Shown here: positions 53,970-61,048 of the stretch, piece by piece
Layout: each line of letters opens with the position of its first letter
How positions within the stretch are numbered: the stretch's first letter is position 1
Assembly: GCA_025923995.1 (NCBI GenBank)
Contig: JAICEW010000003.1
Coordinates: 1 to 61,048, forward strand
Length of the DNA stretch: 61,048 bases
From: Vicinamibacteria bacterium
GTDB taxonomy: Bacteria > Acidobacteriota > Vicinamibacteria > Fen-336
Direction of reading: 5' to 3'
The notes under the pieces: model-generated
What the model was told of the DNA's origin: nothing
Seen by the model: the letters and a program-made list of their open reading frames with translations, nothing else
The model's database searches: none
Made by a program: the position numbers and the translations under genes

Positions 53970-55240
53970 ACGCCCTCTTCGCGGAGCACGCCGGCGATCA
54001 CCTGCGCGGCGCGCTCGAGCTGCCCCTCGGTGTGGGCGGCCGACACGGAAACGCGCAGCCGCGACTTGTGCTTGGGCACGGCGGGATACGTCACGGGCTG
54101 CAGGTACAGGCCGCGGTCCTGCACCTTCTCGGCGACCGCGAACACCTTGCTGTCGTTGTTCACCAGCACCGGCATCACCTGGGAGGTGGACTTGCCGATG
54201 TCGACGCCCTCCTCGGCGAAGCGGCGGCGGAGGTAGGCCACGTTGCTCCACAGCTTCGTGCGCAGCTGCGGCTCGTCCTCGACGATCTTCATCCCCGCGA
54301 GCAGGCCGGCCGCGACCGGCGGCGCCAGGTTGCAGGAGAAGAACCGCGAGCGCCCGAACGCGTTCACGTAGTCGATCAGGTCCTTCGAGCCGCAGACGAA
54401 CCCGCCCTGGCCGCCCAGGCTCTTCGAGAACGTGCCCAGGTGGAAGTCCACTTCCTTGTCGAGGCCGAAGTGCTCGGCCACGCCGCGCCCGTTGGGCCCG
54501 AACAGGAAGGTGGAGTGCGCCTCGTCGATCAGGAGGCGCGCGCCATGGCGCTTCGCCACCTCGACGATCTCGGGCAGCACGCAGACGTCGCCGTCCATGG
54601 AGTAGACGCCCTCGACGACGACGAGCTTCTTGCCGCGGACGCCCTTGATCTTGCGCTCCAGGTCGAGCGGGTTGTTGTGGCGGAAGAACACCGTCTTCGA
54701 CTTGGCCAGGATGGCGCCGTCCACGACCGAAGCGTGCGCGTACTGGTCGCAGAAGATGGTGTCGCCCGAGCGCATCAGCGCGGAGATGAAGCCGACGTTC
54801 GCGCTGTACCCGGTCGGGAAGACGATGGCCGCTTCCTTGTCCTTGAAATCCGCCACGGCCTTCGCCAGCTGGTTGTGGACCTCGAGCGTGCCCGAGAGGA
54901 TCGGCGAGCCCGAGGCGCCGAGGCCGTACTGGCGCGTGGCCTCGATGGCCGCCTCCTTGACCTCTTCGCGCGTCGAGATGCCCAGGTAGTTGTAGGACGC
55001 GAGGTTCAACAGGTCCTGGACCTCGCCCGTCTTCCGGTTCCGGACGCGCACCTCGGTGGTGGGCGCGCTCTGCAGCGGCTCGGAGTACAGGTAGTACCCG
55101 GCCGGCAACGCCTCCTTGTACCAGGTACTGAACGGCTTCAGCAGGTTGACCGGGTCGTCCCCGGCGCCGTAGTAGAAGTTGCTGTAGTCGTAGTCCGAGA
55201 AGACGGATCTTTCGGGGTCCTGTTTGGGGGCCGCGCTCAT
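53957..55240 (-). CDS. Alpha-oxoamine synthase, serine-palmitoyltransferase-like
   Basis: The protein is 427 residues from ATG 55240 (MSAAPKQDP), with GGGAGAG before it; the track GTG at 55327 adds 29 residues. PLP fold-type I, alpha-oxoamine synthase: LLNLASYNYLGIS, GLGASGSPILSGTLEVHNQLAKAVADF, DQYAHASVVDGA, VVVEGVYSMDGD, LLIDEAHSTFLFGPNGRGVAEHFG (Asp for PLP) and the Schiff-base Lys in HLGTFSKSLGGQGGFVCG. The GTFSKS form resembles serine palmitoyltransferase, whereas KBL and BioF usually have a different residue pattern there. It would condense Ser (or Gly/Ala) with an acyl-CoA/ACP. Downstream lipid genes support a sphingoid-base role. Confidence 0.85.
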   Translation of the reverse strand: MSAAPKQDPERSVFSDYDYSNFYYGAGDDPVNLLKPFSTWYKEALPAGYYLYSEPLQSAPTTEVRVRNRKTGEVQDLLNLASYNYLGISTREEVKEAAIEATRQYGLGASGSPILSGTLEVHNQLAKAVADFKDKEAAIVFPTGYSANVGFISALMRSGDTIFCDQYAHASVVDGAILAKSKTVFFRHNNPLDLERKIKGVRGKKLVVVEGVYSMDGDVCVLPEIVEVAKRHGARLLIDEAHSTFLFGPNGRGVAEHFGLDKEVDFHLGTFSKSLGGQGGFVCGSKDLIDYVNAFGRSRFFSCNLAPPVAAGLLAGMKIVEDEPQLRTKLWSNVAYLRRRFAEEGVDIGKSTSQVMPVLVNNDSKVFAVAEKVQDRGLYLQPVTYPAVPKHKSRLRVSVSAAHTEGQLERAAQVIAGVLREEGVCRT

Positions 55241-55330
55241 ATTCCAGTTCTCTCCCGTGGTCCCGACTGCCTCGGTCACCCTCTTGGCAGTGGGCGTGAG
55301 TTCCGAAAGGCGGTCCGGCGTAAACACGGA

Positions 55331-55358
55331 AGTGTAGCAGGGCGCGCCGCGATCTCAA
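55331..55358 (-). promoter_or_regulatory. Candidate promoter of the oxoamine-synthase lipid operon
   Basis: On the minus strand TTGAGA (55358-55353) is followed by a 16-base spacer and TACACT (55336-55331) with an upstream TG (TGCTACACT, extended -10). The leader to the ATG at 55240 is about 85 bases. The -35 overlaps the end of the hairpin at 55356-55380, so upstream termination and re-initiation meet here. Confidence 0.55.
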
Positions 55359-55380
55359 AGCCCCATTGGTTGGGGCCTTG
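55356..55380 (-). terminator. Hairpin between the SDR gene and the oxoamine-synthase promoter
   Basis: The minus-strand transcript reads CAAGGCCCCA-ACCAA-TGGGGCTTTG, a 10-bp stem with one G-U pair and a 5-base loop. Only three U residues lie in the 3' arm and there is no U-tract beyond it. It begins five bases after the SDR stop. It may be a weak terminator, an attenuator or a processing site. Confidence 0.45.
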
Positions 55381-55384
55381 AGGG

Positions 55385-56173
55385 TCAGTGCCCCTGCGGG
55401 CTGGGCTGGAAGAGCTTCGCGCCGATCCGGCGGACGAGCCAGCCGGGCGTGAGGGGGACGAGCGCCGACAAGACGCGGTTGGAGAGCCCAGGCACCACGC
55501 GCAGGCTGCCGCGCTCGATCCCGCGTATGGACGCGGCCGCGACCGCGGCCGGTGTCATCGATCCCGTGCGGTTGAAGGGCACGCGGTCGGTGCCGGCGAC
55601 TCCCTGGAACTCGGTGGCGGTGAGCCCAGGGCACAGCGCCTGGACGATCACCCCCGTGTCCTTGAGCTCCGTCGCCAGCGCCTCCGTGAGCGAGAGCAGG
55701 AACGCCTTGCTCGCACCGTACACCGCGAGGAACGGGACGGGCTGGAACGCCGACGTGGAGACGACGTTCACCACGACGCCCTGGCGCCTGGCGACCATGT
55801 CCGGAAGGAACAGACGCGTCATCATCATCGCGGCGCGCGCGTTGACGTCCAGGATGTTCTGGATCGCGGCCAGGGGCTCCTGCTCGAAGCGGCCGGTGTG
55901 CCCGAGGCCCGCGTTGTTCACGAGCACGTCGACCGCGAGGCCGCGGGCGCGGACCCCTTCGTACACGCGCTGGGGCCCCTCGGGCGCGGCCAGGTCCGCC
56001 GCCACCACCTGCACGTCCCCGCCCAGCTCGCTCGCCAGGGCGCGCAGGCGCTCCTCGCGGCGCGCGACCAGCACCAGCGCACATCCCCGTGCGTGGAGAG
56101 CCCGCGCGTAGGCCTCGCCGATGCCGCTGCTGGCCCCCGTGACCAGGGCCCGGCGGCCCGCGAGGCGGCTCAC
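55385..56173 (-). CDS. Short-chain dehydrogenase/reductase
   Basis: The protein is 262 residues from GTG 56173 (GTGA overlap with the radical SAM stop); the 621-residue track ORF is extended by shadow. Classical SDR: ALVTGASSGIGEAYARAL, DLAAPEGPQ, DVLVNNAGLGHTG, NVVSTSAFQ with catalytic Ser and YGASKAFLL (Tyr-x3-Lys). The C-terminus has a hydrophobic, possibly membrane-associated segment (VLSALVPLTPGWLVRRIGAKLF), as in SDRs that reduce long-chain keto lipids. In this setting it could reduce 3-ketosphinganine, the product of the next enzyme. A role in sphingoid or fatty-alcohol metabolism is inference. Confidence 0.88.
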   Translation of the reverse strand: MSRLAGRRALVTGASSGIGEAYARALHARGCALVLVARREERLRALASELGGDVQVVAADLAAPEGPQRVYEGVRARGLAVDVLVNNAGLGHTGRFEQEPLAAIQNILDVNARAAMMMTRLFLPDMVARRQGVVVNVVSTSAFQPVPFLAVYGASKAFLLSLTEALATELKDTGVIVQALCPGLTATEFQGVAGTDRVPFNRTGSMTPAAVAAASIRGIERGSLRVVPGLSNRVLSALVPLTPGWLVRRIGAKLFQPSPQGH

Positions 56174-57195
56174 CCGGCGAGCACCTCGTCCTTGCGGCCC
56201 GCCGGCGCCGTGCCGACCGGCGCGGCCGCCTGCGCCTTCTGGGGGCTGCGCCAGTTGTCGAACAGCGCGACGCGCTGCGCGCAGTTGACCGTGCAGAAGG
56301 GCGCGCAGCTCTTCGGCGTGTCGTACTCGCGGCGCAGATCGCCCTTGGTGTAGGCCTCGAGCGGGATCCCCGGGCTGCCGCGCATCTGCGAGCAGTAGCT
56401 CACGAGCCCGGACTCGTCGACGTACAGGTAGCGCGAGCCCGCCCGGCAGCTCCAGCTGTTGGACCGCCCCGCCGCCAGGTTGTCCTGGAACCTCGCGTTG
56501 GCGCGCGTGTCGCCGCGGCTGCCGAACTGCTTCAGCCCCTCGTAGACCGCGAGCTCGCGTGCGGAGAGGGGCTTGAGCTGCCCGTGGCCGTCGTGGAGGA
56601 TGCCGACGGAGCTGGTGAAGCCCAGCTCGCGCGCGCGGCGCGCCACCGCCAGCGCGTCCTCGGGGTGGCTGACGCCGGCGCCCACGACCGAGTTGATGTT
56701 GACGCCGAACAGCGCGAGCTCGGCCAGCCACTTGAGCTTGGGCTCCAGCAGGCGGAGGCTCTTGAGCGACACCTCGTCGGGCTCCACGTTGTCCACGCTG
56801 ATCTGCAGGTAGTCCAGCCCGGACCGGTTGAGGCGCTCGATGCGCTCGGGCGAGAGGTGGTAGCCGTTGGTGATGATCGACGAGATCATGCGGCGCTCGC
56901 GCGCGTGGGCGATCATCGCGTCCAGCTCCGGGTGGAGCATCGGCTCCCCGCCGCTGAACGTGATCATGGACGTGCCGAGCGCGGCCAGCAGGTCCAGCCG
57001 GCGCAGGACCAGCGGCAGCGGCACCGGCTTCGACACCGCGTCGTACTCGTTGCAGTAGGTGCAGGACAGGTTGCAGCGGCGGATCGGCACCACGTGCGCC
57101 AGCAGCGGGTGACGCCGATCGAGGAAGGCCCACGCGACCTTGCCCGCGACGCGGGTCAGGCGCGACGCACGGCGCAGCAATCTCCGGTTCGTCAG
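56170..57195 (-). CDS. Radical SAM protein with C-terminal cysteine cluster
   Basis: The protein is about 341 residues, with start CTG 57195, seven bases after GGAGG. The track's ATG at 57348 would put 50 low-quality residues in front and run through the promoter of the divergent gene. The [4Fe-4S] motif is RRCNLSCTYCNEYDAVSK (CxxxCxxC). SAM-binding GGEP occurs in ITFSGGEPMLHPELD. A SPASM-like tail has Cys in SYCSQMRG and CAPFCTVNCAQR, suggesting auxiliary clusters. Family resemblance is to HpnH-like and SPASM proteins; the reaction is unknown. It overlaps the SDR gene by GTGA, at the head of the lipid gene run. Confidence 0.85.
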   Translation of the reverse strand: MTNRRLLRRASRLTRVAGKVAWAFLDRRHPLLAHVVPIRRCNLSCTYCNEYDAVSKPVPLPLVLRRLDLLAALGTSMITFSGGEPMLHPELDAMIAHARERRMISSIITNGYHLSPERIERLNRSGLDYLQISVDNVEPDEVSLKSLRLLEPKLKWLAELALFGVNINSVVGAGVSHPEDALAVARRARELGFTSSVGILHDGHGQLKPLSARELAVYEGLKQFGSRGDTRANARFQDNLAAGRSNSWSCRAGSRYLYVDESGLVSYCSQMRGSPGIPLEAYTKGDLRREYDTPKSCAPFCTVNCAQRVALFDNWRSPQKAQAAAPVGTAPAGRKDEVLAG

Positions 57196-57227
57196 CTTGG
57201 GTCCTCCACTTCGGGTGAGGTTTCGAT

Positions 57228-57236
57228 GATATAGCA
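57228..57236 (-). promoter_or_regulatory. Extended -10 box upstream of the radical SAM gene
   Basis: The minus strand reads TGCTATATC, an extended -10 (TGC plus TATATC), 32 bases before the CTG start and 14 bases before the GGAGG. No -35 box is seen. It matches the TGCTA-type boxes of btpA (31184), tetR (35558) and the oxoamine synthase (55331). Confidence 0.4.
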
Positions 57237-57269
57237 CATGCCGCGCGCACGCCGCCGCGTCGCGAGTTC

Positions 57270-57299
57270 TTGACGCGGCAGACCCGGGGCGGCTATCGT
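57270..57299 (+). promoter_or_regulatory. Candidate promoter of the methyltransferase/glycosyltransferase pair
   Basis: TTGACG (57270-57275), an 18-base spacer and TATCGT (57294-57299). The leader to ATG 57360 is about 55 bases. It is divergent from the radical SAM promoter. Confidence 0.45.
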
Positions 57300-57359
57300 C
57301 CGGCGTTTTGGGACGACGCCGCGGGGCGCGTCGGTCGACCGGAGGCACGAAGGCAGCGC

Positions 57360-57974
57360 ATGGGACTGTTCGCGAAGCTGGTCGAGCGCATCTCGGACAA
57401 CCCGGTGCTGTTCATCCTCTGCCGGCGCATCCTCGAGAACGACTTCAAGGCCATCCGCGCCCTGATCCGCCGCGACCTCAAGGTGCGCGCCGGGCTGCGC
57501 ACGCTCGACCTCGGCTGCGGACCCGGCGCCTTCGCCCACATCTTCGAGGGCGACCCCTACGTCGGCGCCGATCTGAACGCCCGCTACATCGCGCACGCCC
57601 AGCGCAAGTGCCCGGGCACCTTCGTCGTGGGCGACGCGCGGAAGCTCGACCTGCCCGGCCGCTCGTTCGACCAGGTGCTCATCTTCGGGATGCTCCACCA
57701 CCTCTCGGACGACGACGCGCGCGCGGTCCTGGGCGAGGTGGTGCGCCTGCTGGTCCCCGGCGGGCGCCTGCTCGTGATCGAGGACATCCCCGCCGTCTCG
57801 AAGCTCAACCTGATCGGCCACCTGATCCACAACGTCGAGAACGGCGAGCACATCCGGCCGACCGAGGAGTACCGCCGCCTCTACTCTGAGGCCGCGCGGG
57901 TCGAGCGCGAGGAGATCCTGCAGAGCGGGATCTGCGACTACTACGCCGCCGTGCTCGTGACGCCCACCAGCTGA
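57360..57974 (+). CDS. Class I SAM-dependent methyltransferase
   Basis: The protein is 204 residues from ATG 57360 (MGLFAKLVERISDNP), thirty residues inside the track start. Motif I is TLDLGCGPGAFAHIF, then YVGADLNARYIAHAQ (motif II), FVVGDARKLDLPG and the post-motifs DQVLIFGMLHHLSDDDARAVLGEVVRLLVPGGRLLVIE. The Methyltransf_11/25 type. The N-terminal segment (NPVLFILCRRILENDFKAIRALIRRDL) is common in lipid-linked family members. It precedes the membrane glycosyltransferase gene by four bases, so the two are probably one transcript. The acceptor is unknown; a lipid or glycolipid seems likely given the neighbours. Confidence 0.87.
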   Translation: MGLFAKLVERISDNPVLFILCRRILENDFKAIRALIRRDLKVRAGLRTLDLGCGPGAFAHIFEGDPYVGADLNARYIAHAQRKCPGTFVVGDARKLDLPGRSFDQVLIFGMLHHLSDDDARAVLGEVVRLLVPGGRLLVIEDIPAVSKLNLIGHLIHNVENGEHIRPTEEYRRLYSEAARVEREEILQSGICDYYAAVLVTPTS

Positions 57975-57978
57975 CGCC

Positions 57979-60012
57979 GTGACCGACGCGCCGAACCCGC
58001 CGGCCCGGCCGCTCCGCTCGTGGGCGGGCGCGGTGCTGCTGGTGGCCCTGGCGGCGCTGGCTCTCCCCCTCGCCGCGGCGCGAGTGGCGCGGCCGCTGCT
58101 CATCAACCTGGGGCCGAACGACGTCGACTACACGCACGGCTTCCGTGAGGACTGGGAGCGCGACGGTCGCACCCGCTTCCACTGGACCACGCTGGCCTCG
58201 ACCCTCCGCCTGCCGCTCCGACTGGACGGCGACGGACACGTGCTGCGCATGCGCGTGCGCCGCCATTTCATTGAGCCAGCTCAGGTTACATTGATCGAAT
58301 CCGGCCGCGTGTTCGCGCGGTTCGAGATCGCCGCCGACACCAAGGTTCCCTACCGGACCCTCGAGTTCCCACTCCCACGGCTCGATTCCCGCGGCCCGCT
58401 CGAGATCCAGATCCACTCCGCGTCCGAGAGCGAGCGCCCTCTCGGGCTCGCGATCGACTGGGTCGAGATCGTGCCGGCGTCTCCCTTCGCTCCGCTGCCC
58501 GCGACGCGCCTGGCGCTGCTCGCGTTCGCGCTCGCGGGGGCGCTCGCGGTCTGGGGCGCGGGTGGCGGACTGCGCTTCGGGGCGGCGGTGGGACTCCTGA
58601 GCGCGCTGGCGGGCGCCTGCGGCCTCGCGCTCGACGCGATCGCCACCGAACGTATCCTGCGCGAGGGATGCGTGGCGTACGTCGTCGTCGCCGCCCTCAC
58701 CTGCGGCGTCCTCTCCTGGCCACGCGCGCGCCGCGTGATCTCGGTCGAGCGCGGTCCGTGGTCCGCCGCGCTCGCGACGCTCGTGCTGCTGGCGCTCGCG
58801 GTCCGCCTCGTGGTCGTCCTGCACCCCGGCTTCTACTACCCCGACGTCAAGGTGCACGCGCTCTTCGCCTGGCAGCTCGCGCGCCGGGGGCTCGTCGAGT
58901 TCCTCCGCGACTTCACTGCGAACCAGTACCGCTACAGCCTGGGCCTGCAGTTCGAGTCCGGGCACTGGTACGCCTTCCCCTATCCGCCCGCGTTCTACAT
59001 CCTGACGTGGCCTCTCACCGCCTGGGCCCGCGTCCGTCCCGAGGTAGCGGTGTCGCTCGTCGCCGCCGTCGCGAACAGCCTGGAGGCGCTGGTCGTCTTC
59101 GCCATCGCGCGCCGGCTCCGTCGATCGGTCGCGGTCGCGCTCGCGGCCGCAGCGTGCCTGCCGCTGCTGCCGATCTTCCTCGTGCGCCTCAGCCTCGCGT
59201 ACTTCCCCGCCCTCGTCGGGCACGCGATCGACTCGCTGGTGCTGTTCGTGCTCGTCGCGCGGCTCCGCGAGTTCGCGCGACCCCGCGTGATCGTGGGCTT
59301 CGCGGTGCTGCTCGCGGCCGCGCTGCTCACGTATACGCAGTCGATCCTCAACTTCGCAGTGATACTTCCCCTGTTCCTGCTCGTGGAGCTCGCGACCGAG
59401 CGCCCGTGGAAGCGCATGCTCGGGCTCGCGGGCGCGAGCCTGCTCGGCGTCGTCCTCTCGCTCGCGGTGTTCTACGGCCGCTACGTGCCGATCGCGCTCG
59501 ACATGATGCGCGGCGTGCCGATGCCGGAGGAGCAGGTCCTGATCGAGAAGCAGGAGCGCGAGCGGGCCAGTCGGGCGCCCGTCGAAGAGAACGCGGAGCG
59601 CACGCCCGAGGATCCGTACGCGGGTCCCGGCGTCGATCCCGTGCGCGGGCTGCGCAAGGCGGGATGGCGGATGTGGGTGTTCTACGGACCCTTCGCGCTG
59701 GCCGTCATCGCTGGCCTGGCGCTGCTTGGGCGGACGCTCGAGGGCGCGCTGCTCCGCTTCACGATCACGTGGGCGGCGACCTACGTCGTGCTGAACCTGC
59801 TCTCGGGCGGGCTGCCGGGGCCGAACCTCGTTCGGTACAACAAGGACCACGAGGTGGTGGCGCCACTCTTCTGCGTCGCGATCGCCGTGGTGGGTGCGTG
59901 GCTCTGGAGGCGGTCGCGGTGGCTCGCGATCGCATACGCGGGTGCCTTCGTGGCGTACGCCACGATGCGCGGCTGGTCGGCCTGGATGGCGCGCTTCGTC
60001 CTCGAGCGCTGA
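57979..60012 (+). CDS. Large polytopic membrane glycosyltransferase (GT-C/GT39-like)
   Basis: This 677-residue protein starts at GTG 57979. An N-terminal helix is followed by a beta-rich extracytoplasmic domain of about 120 residues (VDYTHGFREDWERDGRTRFHW..), then at least ten membrane helices. The loop YYPDVKVHALFAWQLARRG and AFPYPPAFYILTWPLTAW give the D-x-K/H and 'YPPxFY' features of GT-C enzymes that use a polyprenyl-phosphate sugar donor. A cytosolic or periplasmic insert near residue 510-550 is acidic (EEQVLIEKQERERASRAP). It probably glycosylates a lipid or protein at the outer face. It follows the methyltransferase gene, with no other glycan genes nearby. Confidence 0.75.
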   Translation: MTDAPNPPARPLRSWAGAVLLVALAALALPLAAARVARPLLINLGPNDVDYTHGFREDWERDGRTRFHWTTLASTLRLPLRLDGDGHVLRMRVRRHFIEPAQVTLIESGRVFARFEIAADTKVPYRTLEFPLPRLDSRGPLEIQIHSASESERPLGLAIDWVEIVPASPFAPLPATRLALLAFALAGALAVWGAGGGLRFGAAVGLLSALAGACGLALDAIATERILREGCVAYVVVAALTCGVLSWPRARRVISVERGPWSAALATLVLLALAVRLVVVLHPGFYYPDVKVHALFAWQLARRGLVEFLRDFTANQYRYSLGLQFESGHWYAFPYPPAFYILTWPLTAWARVRPEVAVSLVAAVANSLEALVVFAIARRLRRSVAVALAAAACLPLLPIFLVRLSLAYFPALVGHAIDSLVLFVLVARLREFARPRVIVGFAVLLAAALLTYTQSILNFAVILPLFLLVELATERPWKRMLGLAGASLLGVVLSLAVFYGRYVPIALDMMRGVPMPEEQVLIEKQERERASRAPVEENAERTPEDPYAGPGVDPVRGLRKAGWRMWVFYGPFALAVIAGLALLGRTLEGALLRFTITWAATYVVLNLLSGGLPGPNLVRYNKDHEVVAPLFCVAIAVVGAWLWRRSRWLAIAYAGAFVAYATMRGWSAWMARFVLER

Positions 60013-60026
60013 AGCGCGCGAGGCCG

Positions 60027-60861
<835 letters not shown>

Positions 60862-60869
<8 letters not shown>

Positions 60870-61048
60870 GCTCGATCACCTCCTCGCAGAGCCGGTAGTA
60901 CTCGTAGGCGCCCGTGGACTGCGGCGCGAAGGTGAAGATCGACTCCTTGTGTGCGGGGCTCTCCTCCAGGCGGATGCTCTTGCTGATCATGGTCTGGAAG
61001 ACGCGGTCCCCGAAGACCTCGGCGATGGCCTTCTGCACGTCACGCGAC
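60862..61048 (-). CDS. parA: ParA/Soj ATPase (3' end only)
   Basis: Only the last 62 codons lie in the window; the gene continues past the right edge. The visible part contains AEVFGDRVFQTMISKSIRLEESPAHKESIFTFAPQSTGAYEYYRL, the conserved C-terminal region of ParA-type segregation ATPases ('IRLxEAPSHG' in the family, here IRLEESPAHK). The stop TAA overlaps the GTG start region of parB, the usual soj-spo0J order. The Walker motifs lie outside. ParA forms a nucleoid-bound gradient that positions ParB-parS complexes. Confidence 0.93.

Noticed and set aside
53292-56084. 930-residue minus-strand ORF
   Set aside because: It runs antisense-like out of frame through the oxoamine synthase and SDR genes; only the ADC-like part has family-like sequence.
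56170-57195. Radical SAM protein as a tetraether (GDGT) lipid synthase
   Set aside because: Tetraether synthases are much longer with a different architecture; this protein is about 340 residues and HpnH/SPASM-like.

Overview
The window is a piece of a bacterial chromosome of very high GC content, packed with about 59 genes. No gene-free gap exceeds about 170 bases. No rRNA, tRNA, CRISPR array, insertion sequence or phage gene was seen. The gene mix points to an uncultured soil-type bacterium, most likely Acidobacteriota or a relative: Ser/Thr kinases fused to TolB-like and TPR domains, PQQ-type beta-propellers, a DUF1028 protein, secreted TPR and ankyrin proteins, and an ECF sigma factor with a membrane partner. 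This placement is an inference from gene content and was not tested by phylogeny. ParA and ParB sit at the right edge, so the window may lie near a replication origin.

Left part (1-14.4 kb). After the end of a 2-oxoglutarate oxygenase gene and an amino-acid permease comes a seven-gene minus-strand operon (8204 to 1542). It encodes two unrecognised proteins, a GrpE-like factor, a divergent Hsp70, a zinc-ribbon/LysM membrane protein, a low-molecular-weight phosphatase and a fructosamine-kinase-type enzyme. The last two form a likely protein-deglycation pair, so the whole reads as a protein quality-control operon. A NIPSNAP protein and four exported proteins follow (PQQ propeller, TPR, DUF4097, DUF1028).

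Middle (14.4-31 kb). A cold-shock protein gene with a long leader and a textbook terminator is followed by two convergent Ser/Thr kinases. Next come a DUF2235 hydrolase, a second PQQ propeller, an ankyrin protein, an MFS transporter coupled to an M49-like metallopeptidase, and divergent exported MsrA and MsrB whose starts share an 11-bp element. A Mug-type glycosylase, an ECF sigma/anti-sigma-like pair with a secreted protein, 3-methyladenine glycosylase I and a ketopantoate reductase complete this part.

Right-middle (31-47 kb). An overlapping trio encodes a BtpA-like TIM barrel, a PfkB kinase and pseudouridine-5'-phosphate glycosidase, which looks like pseudouridine salvage. It is followed by a cytosolic MsrA, a cysteine-cluster protein and a TetR regulator. 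The TetR operator is repeated in front of an alpha/beta hydrolase gene. Then come a Tat-exported questin-oxidase-like protein overlapping ferrochelatase, an ankyrin protein, a TPR/SMP-30-like protein and an RluA-type pseudouridine synthase. A compact N-degron cluster (clpS, clpA, aat, bpt) closes the part.

Right end (47-61 kb). The most interesting stretch is the minus-strand run from 57195 to 49878: radical SAM protein, SDR reductase, serine-palmitoyltransferase-like oxoamine synthase, acetoacetate-decarboxylase-like protein, lipid kinase, PlsC acyltransferase, a protein resembling mitochondrial Tam41 (CDP-diacylglycerol synthase) and a CDP-alcohol phosphatidyltransferase. Together these could build, phosphorylate, CTP-activate and head-group a sphingoid or other unusual phospholipid. 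A methyltransferase and a large membrane glycosyltransferase run the other way, followed by parB and the end of parA.

A genome-scale trait is visible. At least ten genes have a TANNNT-type -10 box ending only 6-10 bases before the start codon, which suggests widespread leaderless or near-leaderless transcripts. Operon-internal genes are usually joined by ATGA or GTGA overlaps.
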